Shown here in pieces: positions 34,977 to 44,637 of a DNA stretch of 64,000 nt; positions within the stretch are counted from its first letter, which is position 1; each line of letters starts with the position of its first letter. A program made the position numbers and the translations under genes. Origin of the DNA: Sporosarcina sp. HYO08 (lineage in GTDB: Bacteria > Bacillota > Bacilli > Bacillales_A > Planococcaceae); contig NZ_LPUT01000001.1 in NCBI RefSeq assembly GCF_001563475.1, positions 124,001-188,000 on the forward strand, written 5' to 3'. The notes under the pieces were generated by a model that was not told the origin of the DNA, made no database searches, and saw only the letters and a program-made list of their open reading frames with translations.

Positions 34977-35213
34977 ATGAGTAATAATTACGAGATTACA
35001 TTGAAAGCTTTTAAAGATTTATCTAGTTTCGTTATGGCTGCGCAACATTTGGCGTTTTATGATCCAGACCATCCAGTTGAGGACGAGCTGAGGGAAGCAA
35101 CGCAAGAAATGCTTCGAATTGTACGTGAAGAGGATCTAAATAGTATGACTCGACACCTTAATAAATTAGGACGTGAAACTGGGTTCATCGCTTCGAATAA
35201 AGTTCCGCAGTGA
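34977..35213 (+). CDS. Hypothetical soluble protein, 78 aa
   Basis: The short, acidic, probably all-helical protein (ITLKAFKDLSSFVMAAQHLAFYDPDHPVEDELREATQEMLRIVREEDL) has no membrane segment and no family I recognise. GGGGGGAAG lies 8 nt before the ATG and a good promoter lies upstream, so it is likely a real monocistronic gene. A bidirectional terminator separates it from ytfP. Confidence 0.65.
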   Translation: MSNNYEITLKAFKDLSSFVMAAQHLAFYDPDHPVEDELREATQEMLRIVREEDLNSMTRHLNKLGRETGFIASNKVPQ

Positions 35214-35234
35214 TTGTGGGAATTACACACACTC

Positions 35235-35287
35235 GAAAAAAGCGAGCCATCCCTCCATTTAAAAGAGGAATGACTCGCTTTTTTTCT
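35235..35287. terminator. Bidirectional terminator between the small gene and ytfP
   Basis: AAAAAGCGAGCCATCCCTC pairs with GAGGAATGACTCGCTTTTT with two mismatches and a short loop. Genes on either side converge. Confidence 0.9.
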
Positions 35288-35314
35288 TACTCTTAAACAG
35301 GTGTGCCAGGTACC

Positions 35315-36583
35315 TTAGATGTTCTTCGCAAATGCTCCCGCACTCATCCCCGCGATTCTACCAGTTACAAGTGCCGAAGTAATGTTATACCCACCCGTAT
35401 AGCCATGAATGTCTAAAATTTCTCCGCAGAAAAACAATCCTTCTTTTTTACGGGAAGCCATCGTTTTTGGTTCAATTTCTTTGACGGAAATGCCCCCACC
35501 TGTTACGAATGCTTTTTCGATCGGCTGTGTACCATTGACCGTCATCGTAAACGCTTTTAATAGACGCGCCAGCTTACGGATTTTTTCGGCAGCAAGTGTC
35601 GCGCCAATTTCTTGCGGATCGATCATTGCTCTGTCGAATAAAAACAGTAGCCAACGTTCGGGTGCAATGCCTTTTAACACATTTTTCAAAGCTTTTTTCG
35701 GATCATCCTTCAGCTGCGAACGAATCGATTGAAACACTTCTTCTTCATTCATGGAAGGAAGGGCATCGATCCGCATCTCAACAGGCGCTCCGCCATTTTT
35801 CCATTGCTCCTTCACAACAAACTGGCTGCACCGCAAAATCGCAGGCCCGCTTAAACCGAAATGTGTAAACAGCATGTCCATTTGATGCGTCACTAATGTT
35901 TTACCTTTTGCGTTTAGCACCGAAACGGCAACGTCACGAAGGGCAAGTCCTTGCAGTTCTTTCGATGCGATGAAAGGCTCGCTTGAAAGAAGCGGCACTT
36001 CTGTTGGATACAGTTTCGTGATCGTGTGACCGGCTTTTTCTGCCCAAGGATAACCGTCTCCTGTAGAGCCTGTTTGCGGAACAGCCTTGCCGCCGACTGC
36101 GACAACAATTGATTTCGCTTGAATCTCTTCGCCAGACTCTAATCGGGCGCCAATAATTTTTTCGTCGTTCATTAACAGTTTTTTTACTTTCGTTTCAAGA
36201 CGTACCTCAACTTTTAAACGGTCCATCTCGGTAAGCAAAGCATTCACAACATCTTTTGATTTATTCGAAACTGGAAACATCCGGCCGTGATCTTCTTCTT
36301 TTAACGCAACACCAAGCTTTTCGAAAAACTGAATAATATCTTGGTTATTAAAAACCGAAAAAGGACCATATAAAAAACGCCCATTGCCGGGAATGTTTTT
36401 CACAATTTCTTCCTGGGGAAGCCGATTGGTGACATTACAGCGGCCGCCGCCAGAAATCGCTAATTTATTCCCCAGCTTTTTGCCTTTCTCTAAAAGCAGC
36501 ACTTTGCTGCCGTTTTCAGCGGCGGCAATCGATGCCATTAGGCCTGAAGGACCTCCGCCGATGACGATGATGTCATACATCAT
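35315..36583 (-). CDS. ytfP: HI0933-family flavoprotein (YtfP-like)
   Basis: The protein of about 422 residues binds FAD through [31 protein letters not shown] at its N-terminus, followed by [16 protein letters not shown], the signature of the YtfP/HI0933 family. At the C-terminus [51 protein letters not shown] completes the FAD site. The reaction is unknown; some relatives reduce quinones or flavin substrates. The start is at one of two adjacent ATGs (MMYD). The longer GTG start lies over a TATAAT-like promoter element. It diverges from murJ. Confidence 0.88.
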   Translation of the reverse strand: MMYDIIVIGGGPSGLMASIAAAENGSKVLLLEKGKKLGNKLAISGGGRCNVTNRLPQEEIVKNIPGNGRFLYGPFSVFNNQDIIQFFEKLGVALKEEDHGRMFPVSNKSKDVVNALLTEMDRLKVEVRLETKVKKLLMNDEKIIGARLESGEEIQAKSIVVAVGGKAVPQTGSTGDGYPWAEKAGHTITKLYPTEVPLLSSEPFIASKELQGLALRDVAVSVLNAKGKTLVTHQMDMLFTHFGLSGPAILRCSQFVVKEQWKNGGAPVEMRIDALPSMNEEEVFQSIRSQLKDDPKKALKNVLKGIAPERWLLFLFDRAMIDPQEIGATLAAEKIRKLARLLKAFTMTVNGTQPIEKAFVTGGGISVKEIEPKTMASRKKEGLFFCGEILDIHGYTGGYNITSALVTGRIAGMSAGAFAKNI

Positions 36584-36718
36584 AGAAACCACACTTTCGT
36601 TCTGTTTTTCTTCATTATACACAAAGGTTGGCACTTATCATTGTGAAAAGTGTCTTCAAACGGTAAACTGTATAAAGTAGATTTACCTTTATCTTCATTG
36701 AATGGAAGGATTAAAACA

Positions 36719-38335
36719 ATGTCATCTAATTTAGTGAAAGGCACTGCCATTTTAACAATCGGGCTTTTTTTATCGAAAGCATTAGGTCTTTTATATGTCA
36801 TTCCGTTTTATGCAATAGTTGGGGAAGAAAATATTGGCTTATACCAATACGCATACATACCGTATAATATTGCGCTCTCAATTGCGATTTCCGGTGCGCC
36901 GCTTGCCATATCGAAATTCGTCGCCAAATATAATGCACTTGGAGATTATGAAACAGGGCGAAAAATGTTAAGGTCGGGCATGCTCGTCATGGGACTGACT
37001 GGGGTGTTGTCTTTCCTTACTTTATACTTTTTGGCAGAGCCGATTGCTCACCTTGTCCGAAAAAGTGATGAACAAATTTTTACAATTGAGGAAATTACAG
37101 GTGTTATTCGCTGGGTAAGTTATGCGCTATTAGCGGTTCCAATGATGAGTATTGTCCGTGGGTTCTTGCAAGGTTATCAAAAAATGGAGCCTACTGCTGT
37201 TTCGCAGCTAGTCGAACAAATTGTTCGGATCGTTGTTGTGCTCGTGGGAGGATACATCGTCGTTAACTTTATGCATGAATCACCGCGTATAGCTGTTAAC
37301 TTTGCGGTATTCGCAGCATTCATCGGGGCGTTAGCTGGACTTGTTGTTTTGTATAAGTATTGGAAAAGCTATCAGCCGGAATTCGATCATTTACTAGCGA
37401 AAAGTCCACCGGCAGAAAATGTGTCCATTAAAGATATGTACAGTGAAGTTTTTGCGTATATTTTGCCATTCGTGCTCGTTGGCATTATTAACCCGCTCTA
37501 TCAATTTGTCGATATGATTACCTTTAACCAAGCGATGGCATCGATCGGTTTGGCTAAAGTATCGGATATTTATTTATCGATGTTGAACTTCTTGACACAT
37601 AAAATTGTCATGATTCCTGTGATGGTCGCGACGGGCTTTTCAATGGCGCTCATCCCGGTGATTACGAGCTACTATACAAAACGTGATCAAAACGGAATTA
37701 CACGCTCATTGGACCAAACGTTTCAAATCTTATTTTTTTTAACATTGCCAATCGTCATTGGATTAATGACGTTATCGAATGAATTTTATCAATTCCTCTA
37801 TCAAAAGAATGAAATCGGTGCGGAAGTGTTAGCGAGCTATGCACCTGTTGCGATTTTGTTCGGCATGTACACTGTGACAGCGGCAATTTTGCAAGGCATT
37901 AATCGCCATAAATGGATCGTTTTCACATCTTTAGTTGGTTTACTCTTTAAACTTGTTTTAAACATTCCGCTCATTAAGCTATTTGAAACGAATGGGGCAA
38001 TCGCTGCAACTGCGATCGGTTATGCCATTGCAGTTGGATTGAATCTTTTTGTCATCCATAAGACGCTTCATTACCGATCCAAGATGGTTGTGCGGCGCAT
38101 TTTATTAATTGGATTATTGAATGCGGTCATGTTCGTCGCAGTATTGTTCACCCTTAAAGGATTGACGGCCATTTCACCTGTTGGCGGAAAAGTGCACGCC
38201 TTTATGTATATTGCCATTTGTGCTGCGATTGGCGGAGCCGTATACGGATTACTATCATTAAAGCTTGGACTTGCGCAAAAACTGTTTGGAGAACGACTCA
38301 CGAAATATACGGATAAGCTTGGGCTTGGGAGGTGA
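36719..38335 (+). CDS. murJ: Lipid II flippase MurJ (YtgP), MOP superfamily
   Basis: The 538-residue protein has about 14 membrane segments and an N-terminal KGTAILTIGLFLSKALGLLYVIPFYAIVGEENIGLYQYAY typical of YtgP. In B. subtilis YtgP is the MurJ flippase that moves lipid-linked peptidoglycan precursor across the membrane; sporulation SpoVB is a paralogue and an alternative assignment. Conserved context (ytfP, pseudouridine synthase) supports YtgP. The ATG follows AATGGAAGGA. The next gene starts after 4 bp. Confidence 0.88.
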   Translation: MSSNLVKGTAILTIGLFLSKALGLLYVIPFYAIVGEENIGLYQYAYIPYNIALSIAISGAPLAISKFVAKYNALGDYETGRKMLRSGMLVMGLTGVLSFLTLYFLAEPIAHLVRKSDEQIFTIEEITGVIRWVSYALLAVPMMSIVRGFLQGYQKMEPTAVSQLVEQIVRIVVVLVGGYIVVNFMHESPRIAVNFAVFAAFIGALAGLVVLYKYWKSYQPEFDHLLAKSPPAENVSIKDMYSEVFAYILPFVLVGIINPLYQFVDMITFNQAMASIGLAKVSDIYLSMLNFLTHKIVMIPVMVATGFSMALIPVITSYYTKRDQNGITRSLDQTFQILFFLTLPIVIGLMTLSNEFYQFLYQKNEIGAEVLASYAPVAILFGMYTVTAAILQGINRHKWIVFTSLVGLLFKLVLNIPLIKLFETNGAIAATAIGYAIAVGLNLFVIHKTLHYRSKMVVRRILLIGLLNAVMFVAVLFTLKGLTAISPVGGKVHAFMYIAICAAIGGAVYGLLSLKLGLAQKLFGERLTKYTDKLGLGR

Positions 38336-38339
38336 AGAG

Positions 38340-39062
38340 ATGCGATTAGATAAACTACTTTCAAATACGGGATTCGGTTCACGCAAAGAAGTAAAGCAAC
38401 TGCTGAAAAAAGGCGCCGTTCGTGTTAATGGAGAAACAGTAAAAGATGGGGCTGCACATGTTGATCCGAATGCGGATGAAGTAACGTTGCTCGGTGAACG
38501 GATTATTTATAAAGAATTCATTTATTTAATGATGAATAAACCACAAAATGTTCTTTCGGCAACAGAAGACCTTCGGGATCGAACCGTTATCGATTTACTA
38601 GACGGGGAAAGCCAACATTTTAAACCGTTTCCAGTTGGCAGACTCGATAAAGATACAGAAGGCTTCTTATTATTAACGAACGATGGCAAACTTGCACATA
38701 ATCTATTATCGCCAAAAAAAGAAGTGCCAAAAACGTATTATGCTCATATAGCAGGGGTCGTGACGGAAGAAGATGCCGTGCAGTTTGCGGAAGGAGTTAC
38801 GCTGGATGATGGCTACTTTACTAAGCCTGGGCAACTAAAAATTATACAATCTGCATCTGTTTCCGAAATCGAACTAACCATCACGGAAGGGAAATTTCAT
38901 CAAGTGAAGCGTATGTTTGAAGCAGTTGGGAAAAAAGTCATCTATTTAAAACGATTATCCATGGGACCGTTACAATTGGATGAGCAATTATCACTTGGTG
39001 CGTATCGTGAATTAACGAACGAAGAATTGGCAGCACTCTCTGTTTATATGCCGAAAGAATAA
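38340..39062 (+). CDS. ytzG: Pseudouridine synthase, RsuA/YtzG-like
   Basis: The 240-residue enzyme has an N-terminal S4 RNA-binding domain (MRLDKLLSNTGFGSRKEVKQLLKKGAVRVNGE, residues 1-40). The catalytic domain contains the nucleophilic Asp in PVGRLDKDTEGFLLLTNDG near residue 104, and the late EGKFHQVKRMFEAVGKKVIYLKR belongs to the RsuA group. It isomerises a specific uridine of rRNA, probably 16S U516 by homology. GGGAGGTGA lies 5 nt before the ATG. It forms a tight pair with murJ. Confidence 0.88.
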   Translation: MRLDKLLSNTGFGSRKEVKQLLKKGAVRVNGETVKDGAAHVDPNADEVTLLGERIIYKEFIYLMMNKPQNVLSATEDLRDRTVIDLLDGESQHFKPFPVGRLDKDTEGFLLLTNDGKLAHNLLSPKKEVPKTYYAHIAGVVTEEDAVQFAEGVTLDDGYFTKPGQLKIIQSASVSEIELTITEGKFHQVKRMFEAVGKKVIYLKRLSMGPLQLDEQLSLGAYRELTNEELAALSVYMPKE

Positions 39063-39074
39063 CTAGGACTAAAG

Positions 39075-39116
39075 AAAAAGGCTGAGCCAAATTGTGGCTC
39101 GGCCTCTTTATTTTTG
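39075..39116. terminator. Bidirectional terminator between ytzG and ytzE
   Basis: GGCTGAGCCA pairs with TGGCTCGGCC (10 bp, one wobble) around a 4-nt loop, with A-run left and T-rich sequence right. Confidence 0.85.
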
Positions 39117-39126
39117 GTACAGAAGA

Positions 39127-39342
39127 TTATATTTTCACTTTTTTAGCAGTTGTTGTCCATTTACCGCGAACCGGGCTTGTGACGAGCTCATTGTATTCCA
39201 GGACATGTAAGTCCCTTTGTGCAGTTCTGTGGGTGATACCGAATTCTTCAACCAACTTTGTCGTTGTGACAGTACCATTGTCAAGGATGTATAAGTATAC
39301 ATCCTTAATACGGGTAAGCATACGATCAGTAGGGGAGTTCAA
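39127..39342 (-). CDS. ytzE: DeoR-type HTH protein YtzE
   Basis: This 71-residue protein is a lone winged-helix domain: LTRIKDVYLYILDNGTVTTTKLVEEFGITHRTAQRDLHVLEYNELVTSPVRGKWTTTAKKVKI. That pattern, including the ending GKWTTT.KKVKI, matches YtzE of Bacillus, a DeoR-like HTH without effector domain. Targets are unknown. I take a TTG start 11 nt after GGAG, giving the usual family length; an ATG 18 codons earlier gives a longer form without a clear site. Confidence 0.75.
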   Translation of the reverse strand: MNSPTDRMLTRIKDVYLYILDNGTVTTTKLVEEFGITHRTAQRDLHVLEYNELVTSPVRGKWTTTAKKVKI

Positions 39343-39611
39343 GTGTTCAACCACTCCTTCATCTTCATATTTCCAAGGACGAGAGACGATTGACATGGAT
39401 CTGCTAAAAATCTTCTGTACCAATTCGCCAGAATGCAATTCTTCTGACAGTACTAGTATAACGTATTTTAAAGTTAAATAGTGTTAAATTATTGTTAATG
39501 TTCGATCAACTTAACTGAAACCGAATCGTAACTTCTATTATTGGACGGTTGGATGTTATAATGTTAAAACAGAAACACGTCTTGGAACGAAATGACCTAG
39601 GAGGACCAAAG

Positions 39612-40466
39612 ATGTCAATTTATTTTATCGATGGAAAATTTGCAGACAAACAAGAAATTTCGATTTCAGTAGATGACCGTGGCTATTATTTTGGAGATGG
39701 GGTCTATGAAGTAATCAAAGTATACAATGGCAAACTTTACACTGCCAATGAGCATATTCAAAGACTATTCGAAAGCGCGGATAAAATTAAGTTGTCTGTT
39801 CCATACACAGAACAGCAAATCATTGAAATTGCTTCCAAATTGGTTGAGAATAACAACTTGGATACTGGCCATATTTATTTACAAGTGACGCGAGGAAACG
39901 CAAAGCGCGTCCATCAATTCCCGAATCCTTCCGTACAGCCTGTATTTATGGCTTATGCTTTAACAAATCCAAGACTAGTTGCGAATATGGAAGTGGGAAT
40001 TACAGTAAAGTCGGTTGAAGATGTCCGTTGGCTGCGTTGCGACATTAAAAGCTTAAACTTGCTTGGTAATGTCCTTGCAAAGCAAGAAGCGCAAGAAGCC
40101 GGCTGCTTTGAAGCATTGCTTCACCGTGACGGAGTTGTGACAGAAGGATCTGCATCCAATTTCTTTGGGATTAAAGATGGAGTTGTTTACACGCATCCTG
40201 CAACGAATTTAATTTTAAATGGCATTACACGTCAAACTGTTATGAGACTGTGTCAGGAAATTGGGCTCCCGATTGAAGAAAAAGCCTTTACGCTTCGTGA
40301 AGCATTTCAAATGGACGAGTTGTTTTTAACGTCCACCACATCTGAAGTTATGCCTGTTGTTGCTGTCGATCAGTCACTGATCGGAGAAGGGCAGCCCGGT
40401 GTCATAACGAAAAAGCTGCAAGAAGCCTTTGCGGCACAAATCCCTGTTCCTATTGGGAAAAATTAA
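39612..40466 (+). CDS. dat: D-amino-acid aminotransferase
   Basis: The 284-residue class IV PLP aminotransferase has the opening YFIDGKFADKQEISISVDDRGYYFGDGVYEVIKVYNG, and the PLP lysine in CDIKSLNLLGNVLAKQEA at residue 146. EGSASNFFGIKDG and LTSTTSEVMPVVAVD bind cofactor phosphate. It converts D-alanine and 2-oxoglutarate to pyruvate and D-glutamate for peptidoglycan. AGGAGGACC lies 7 nt before the ATG. It heads a run of four closely spaced genes (gaps 27, 20 and 26 bp). Confidence 0.93.
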   Translation: MSIYFIDGKFADKQEISISVDDRGYYFGDGVYEVIKVYNGKLYTANEHIQRLFESADKIKLSVPYTEQQIIEIASKLVENNNLDTGHIYLQVTRGNAKRVHQFPNPSVQPVFMAYALTNPRLVANMEVGITVKSVEDVRWLRCDIKSLNLLGNVLAKQEAQEAGCFEALLHRDGVVTEGSASNFFGIKDGVVYTHPATNLILNGITRQTVMRLCQEIGLPIEEKAFTLREAFQMDELFLTSTTSEVMPVVAVDQSLIGEGQPGVITKKLQEAFAAQIPVPIGKN

Positions 40467-40492
40467 TTACAATAGTATCGGAGTGAATAGAA

Positions 40493-41428
40493 ATGGCACA
40501 GCTTGTGAAGCTGCTAGACTATGTTTCCCGATATGAAAATGATCTATCGCGATATCCAACACAGTATATTCGGTTAAAACAATATCAATGGGAAAGATTA
40601 AAAAAACAGTGGGAAAACGGGCTAGATTTATCGGAGTGGAAGCGCCCGGCAGTGCAAGAGGAAGTCCAAGAAGAAAAACGATCGTTTCTTTCTCGATTTT
40701 GGGTACGCCGAAAAAAGGAGCCAGAAGAACAAGAAACAGGGACAGATGAACAAGAAGATGATTTTGGTTTTACCTTACAGTTTGCACATGAACCGAAAGA
40801 TTTACAGCAACTGCGCAAAGTTTATTTACAGCAGCTATTTCAATATCAGTTAAAGTGGGCAAGCTCTACGTTAATGGAAAGCTCCCCAATTGATCCGCGT
40901 TTTTACCGGGATCCGTTGTTGCGCAGTTTTTTGGAAAAGCTTCCTGATAATTTATTGTTGTTTTATTATCCGATTGTTGTGCCGAAAAAAGCGCCGATCG
41001 AACTCGATATTCTTCTTCTCACACCGATTGAATGTCTTTGCATCACGGTGCTGGATAAGGAAAATGATGCGTCGTTCATAGGAAGCGGAGAACGGTTTTG
41101 GATGAAAAGATGGGGAGAAATAGAATCGAAAGTATTAAATCCAATTATTTCCTTAAACCGAATGGAAAGGGTAGTAGAAGGATTATTTCGCCAACAAGAG
41201 ATTGACTTTCCGATTCGAAAAGTACTAATTTCCCCCAACGGTTTTGTTGATTATCCGAATGCTCCATTTGATGTAACGATTATTGATAAAAGATCGTATG
41301 AGGCATGGTTTAACGCCATTCGAAAAACATCGATTCCGATGAAATTTAAACAATTTAAAGCGGCGCAAACAATTCTTGACACAGGTCAAACAACGTCGAG
41401 AAGCTTGTTTGCGCTAAAAGATGAATAA
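40493..41428 (+). CDS. NERD-domain protein
   Basis: The 311-residue protein has an N-terminal basic helical region (LKQYQWERLKKQWENGLDL), an acidic linker and a C-terminal region resembling the nuclease-related NERD domain: PIELDILLLTPIECLCITVLDKENDASFIGSGERFWMKRW. The nuclease-type core would be the Asp of ELDILLL, and the Glu/Lys of the next strand appear diverged (CITVLDKEN), so activity is doubtful. No membrane segment is visible. It sits between dat and trmB, a place where B. subtilis has other genes. Function is unknown. Confidence 0.7.
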   Translation: MAQLVKLLDYVSRYENDLSRYPTQYIRLKQYQWERLKKQWENGLDLSEWKRPAVQEEVQEEKRSFLSRFWVRRKKEPEEQETGTDEQEDDFGFTLQFAHEPKDLQQLRKVYLQQLFQYQLKWASSTLMESSPIDPRFYRDPLLRSFLEKLPDNLLLFYYPIVVPKKAPIELDILLLTPIECLCITVLDKENDASFIGSGERFWMKRWGEIESKVLNPIISLNRMERVVEGLFRQQEIDFPIRKVLISPNGFVDYPNAPFDVTIIDKRSYEAWFNAIRKTSIPMKFKQFKAAQTILDTGQTTSRSLFALKDE

Positions 41429-41448
41429 AGAAAAGAGTGTAAAGTAAA

Positions 41449-42102
41449 ATGCGTCTTCGAAATAAACCTTGGGCAAGGGATTTCATGGCTGAACATCCCG
41501 ATGTCCTCATCGCCGAGCCGGAAAAAATGAAAGAAGGCTGGCACCAGTTATTTGGAAATGAAAATCCGATTCATATTGAAGTTGGATCTGGCATGGGGCA
41601 ATTTATCGTTGGAATGGCGCTTGCGAATCCGACGGTTAACTATATTGGCATTGAGCATTTCGATAATGTTATTGTTTCCGCACTCGAAAAAGCAATTGCG
41701 GCAGGAAAGCCATCTAATTTGCGCTTGTTTCGGGCGAATGGATCCGACTTAATGGGAATTTTCCATGCGGGAGAAATTGATCGGCTTTACTTAAATTTCT
41801 CAGATCCATGGCCAAAAGTGAGACATGCGAAACGACGTTTAACGCATGAATCATTTTTAACGTTATATGAAGAAGTACTAATTCCAGGCGGTGAAATTCA
41901 CTTTAAAACGGATAACCGCAAACTTTTTGAGTATTCGCTCGTAACGATGTCTGAATATGGCATGAAGTTAAAAGATGTCTCTCTCGACTTGCATGCTGAA
42001 ATGCCGGAAGATAATATTATGACGGAATATGAAGAGAAGTTTTCAGCGAAAGGACAACCGATTTATCGATTGGAATCGGCGTTCGTTCCGAAAACGATCT
42101 AA
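41449..42102 (+). CDS. trmB: tRNA (guanine-N7-)-methyltransferase
   Basis: The 217-residue enzyme has the SAM site IHIEVGSGMGQFIVGMA near residue 43, GIEHFDNVIVSALEKA, and the TrmB-specific LYLNFSDPWPKVRHAKRRLTHESFL near residue 115 with ETDNR-like FKTDNRKLFEYSL. It makes m7G46 in tRNA. It lies in the same position relative to ytnP as B. subtilis ytmQ. Confidence 0.95.
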   Translation: MRLRNKPWARDFMAEHPDVLIAEPEKMKEGWHQLFGNENPIHIEVGSGMGQFIVGMALANPTVNYIGIEHFDNVIVSALEKAIAAGKPSNLRLFRANGSDLMGIFHAGEIDRLYLNFSDPWPKVRHAKRRLTHESFLTLYEEVLIPGGEIHFKTDNRKLFEYSLVTMSEYGMKLKDVSLDLHAEMPEDNIMTEYEEKFSAKGQPIYRLESAFVPKTI

Positions 42103-42128
42103 GGGAGTAGGGGAATGGGGGTTTTGAG

Positions 42129-42974
42129 GTGGATCAATATACATTTCACGACATGCAGCTCACCTGGCTAGACGGAGGGCTGAATTATTTAGATGGCGGT
42201 ACAATGTTCGGTGTTGTTCCTAAAGTACTATGGTCAAAACGGTATGAAACAAATGAACATAACCAGATTCGCTTGAGAAATGATCCGATTTTAATCCAGT
42301 ATAGGGGGAAAAATGTTCTGATTGATACTGGACATGGAAAAGGGAAGCTTACCGAAAAACAAAAGCGTAATTTGGGCATGGTTTCGGAATCGAATGTTGA
42401 AGAAAGTTTGGGGGAGCTAGGTCTTGTACCTGAAGACATCGATCTGATTATCATGACCCATCTGCATAATGATCATGCAGCAGGCTTAACGAAGCGGATT
42501 GGAGAACAAACTGTTTCATTTTTTCCGAATGCGAAGATTTACGTTTCGGCAATCGAGTGGGATGAAATGCGTCATCCGAATATTCGCTCCAGAAATGCGT
42601 ATTTTCGTGAAAATTGGGAGCCGATACAGCAGCAGGTGAAAACATTTGACGGACAGATTGAAGTGCTTCCTGGCATAGCACTGATTCATACAGGCGGCCA
42701 TAGCGAAGGGCATAGCATCGTCAAGCTTACACAAGATGGTGACACCATTTTGCATATGGCAGATATTATGCCGACTCATGCCCACAGCAATCCGCTATGG
42801 GTATTAGCGTTCGATGATTATCCAATGACGTCCATTTACGCCAAAGAACGATTAATGAAAGAGGCTTTGCCTGCTGGTTACAAATTTATCTTTTATCATG
42901 ATGCAGTCTATCGCCTCGTTCAATGGGATGAAAGTGGGAAAGAAATCGTTGAGGCGTTAGAATGCTCGGTGTAG
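42129..42974 (+). CDS. ytnP: Metallo-beta-lactamase-fold lactonase (YtnP-like)
   Basis: The 281-residue hydrolase has the zinc motif [11 protein letters not shown] near residue 115 and later ligands in [10 protein letters not shown] and [12 protein letters not shown]. subtilis YtnP hydrolyses gamma-butyrolactone and acyl-homoserine-lactone type signals in vitro, so a role against microbial signals is possible but not shown here. The start is GTG after GGGGG; an ATG eight codons later is an alternative. It is the last gene of the dat operon and ends in a bidirectional terminator. Confidence 0.85.
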   Translation: MDQYTFHDMQLTWLDGGLNYLDGGTMFGVVPKVLWSKRYETNEHNQIRLRNDPILIQYRGKNVLIDTGHGKGKLTEKQKRNLGMVSESNVEESLGELGLVPEDIDLIIMTHLHNDHAAGLTKRIGEQTVSFFPNAKIYVSAIEWDEMRHPNIRSRNAYFRENWEPIQQQVKTFDGQIEVLPGIALIHTGGHSEGHSIVKLTQDGDTILHMADIMPTHAHSNPLWVLAFDDYPMTSIYAKERLMKEALPAGYKFIFYHDAVYRLVQWDESGKEIVEALECSV

Positions 42975-42976
42975 AA

Positions 42977-43026
42977 AAAAGAGACTGTTCTAGAAGTGTT
43001 TTGCGCATCTAGGACAGTCTCTTTAT
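42977..43026. terminator. Bidirectional terminator between ytnP and ytzB
   Basis: AAAGAGACTGTTCTAGA pairs with TCTAGGACAGTCTCTTT with one mismatch. The genes converge. Confidence 0.9.
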
Positions 43027-43341
43027 TTATTTTTTTGTAATTTCCACAACTGTACCGGTTTTTGCATTGGCTGCAAATTCAAATTGTTCCAAGTCGCCAT
43101 TCTTCACACGTGAAATGCCGCCGCGGTAGACGTCCATTGTGATCGCATGATTTACAAATGGCTCGGTTTTCATGACGATCCACGATCCATCGATCGGACC
43201 TTCTTGTTTAAACGCATTTTTAACATTTTCTAAGACGTAATCTGCCGGAACGTTTTGGTTGATACGGTCAATGGTTTCGCTTACAACAATACCCGCCGCA
43301 ACGCCGGTTAGAACTCCTGCAAGAAAATCTTTCATTTTCAT
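43027..43341 (-). CDS. ytzB: YtzB-like PepSY-domain protein
   Basis: The 104-residue protein has an N-terminal hydrophobic segment rich in Gly and Ala (FLAGVLTGVAAGIVV) serving as anchor or uncleaved signal. A PepSY-like domain follows: YVLENVKNAFKQEGPIDGSWIVMKTEPFVNHAITMDVYRGGISR. PepSY domains may inhibit proteases. A ytzB gene lies next to ytoP in B. subtilis, facing the same way as here. AGGAGT-type sequence precedes the start. Confidence 0.8.
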   Translation of the reverse strand: MKMKDFLAGVLTGVAAGIVVSETIDRINQNVPADYVLENVKNAFKQEGPIDGSWIVMKTEPFVNHAITMDVYRGGISRVKNGDLEQFEFAANAKTGTVVEITKK

Positions 43342-43504
43342 AGAATCCCAACACTCCTTACATCAGTCTTTCCATAAGTGTACCATATCGATTGCAGGCG
43401 TGAGGATAATTCTTAGCAATCAATGGAAACTTTTTGAATGATCGTCTACACTAATAACTGTATATAATTAACTTAACTGACTAAATTAAAGGGGCTTGAA
43501 GTAA

Positions 43505-44584
43505 ATGACGATGTCGAATGAAACAATGGAAATGTTTAAAACGCTGACAGAGCTTCCAGGTGCACCCGGAAATGAACATGCGGTACGTAATTACATGCGC
43601 GAACAACTGCAAAAATATTCGGATGAAATTGTACAAGACCATCTTGGCGGTATTTTCGGTGTGCGAAAAGGACCAGAAAATAGTCCGCGTATCATGGTCG
43701 CAGGACATATGGATGAAGTTGGTTTTATGGTCACAGCGATTACAGATAATGGAATGATCCGATTCCAACCACTCGGCGGTTGGTGGAGTCAAGTACTCCT
43801 TGCACAGCGCGTGGAAATTATGACAGATCGCGGTCCGATTACAGGCGTTATTGGTTCGATCCCGCCGCATCTGTTAAGTGAAGAAGTTCGCAGTAAACCG
43901 ATGGATATTAAAAATATGCTCATTGATATTGGAGCAGATGACAAAAAAGATGCAGAAAAAATAGGGATTCGCCCAGGACAGCAAATTGTGCCGGTTTGCT
44001 CCTTTACCCCAATGGCCAATGAAAAGAAAATTTTAGCGAAGGCTTGGGATAATCGCTATGGCTGCGGTCTTTCGATTGAATTGTTAAAAGAGCTGCATGG
44101 TGAGCAACTGCCGAATACATTGTATTCAGGTGCCAATGTTATGGAGGAAGTTGGACTGCGCGGTGCACAAGCTGCAACGAATTTAATTCGTCCAGATCTC
44201 TTTTTTGCATTAGATGCAAGTCCTGCAAATGACGCTTCAGGTGATAAAAATGAATTTGGACAGCTAGGTAAAGGCACATTGCTGCGAATTTTTGATCGTA
44301 CGATGGTCACGCATCGCGGCATGCGCGAATTCATTTTAGATACGGCAGAATCTAACAACATCCCATACCAATACTTTGTTTCACCTGGGGGGACGGATGC
44401 CGGGCGTGTACACACAATGCATGAAGGAATTCCAAGTGCCGTGATCGGGATTTGTTCAAGATATATTCATACATCTGCTTCCATCATTCATACAGATGAT
44501 TATGCGGCAGCCAAAGAGCTCCTCATTAAGCTTGTCAAAGCATGCGACAAATCGACGTTGGAAGCCATTAAAAGAAATGTATAA
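43505..44584 (+). CDS. ytoP: M42-family metallopeptidase (YtoP)
   Basis: The 359-residue aminopeptidase has all metal-binding motifs: His/Asp of [12 protein letters not shown] (near residue 67), Asp of [10 protein letters not shown], the Glu pair of [10 protein letters not shown] (near residue 213), Asp of ALDASPAND and His of [13 protein letters not shown]42 enzymes form dodecameric shells that trim peptides. AAAGGGG lies 10 nt before the ATG; an ATG three codons later is also possible. It is divergent from ytzB and monocistronic. Confidence 0.9.
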   Translation: MTMSNETMEMFKTLTELPGAPGNEHAVRNYMREQLQKYSDEIVQDHLGGIFGVRKGPENSPRIMVAGHMDEVGFMVTAITDNGMIRFQPLGGWWSQVLLAQRVEIMTDRGPITGVIGSIPPHLLSEEVRSKPMDIKNMLIDIGADDKKDAEKIGIRPGQQIVPVCSFTPMANEKKILAKAWDNRYGCGLSIELLKELHGEQLPNTLYSGANVMEEVGLRGAQAATNLIRPDLFFALDASPANDASGDKNEFGQLGKGTLLRIFDRTMVTHRGMREFILDTAESNNIPYQYFVSPGGTDAGRVHTMHEGIPSAVIGICSRYIHTSASIIHTDDYAAAKELLIKLVKACDKSTLEAIKRNV

Positions 44585-44585
44585 C

Positions 44586-44628
44586 AAAAAGTCATCCAAA
44601 GCTGACAATGCTTTGGATGACTTTTAAC
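44586..44628. terminator. Bidirectional terminator after ytoP
   Basis: AAAAGTCATCCAAAGC pairs perfectly with GCTTTGGATGACTTTT around a 7-nt loop. Confidence 0.93.
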
Positions 44629-44637
44629 TATTTTACA

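Noticed and set aside
36584..36634. GTG start giving a longer YtfP
   Set aside because: It has no ribosome binding site and overlaps a TATAAT-like hexamer; family proteins begin at the FAD motif.
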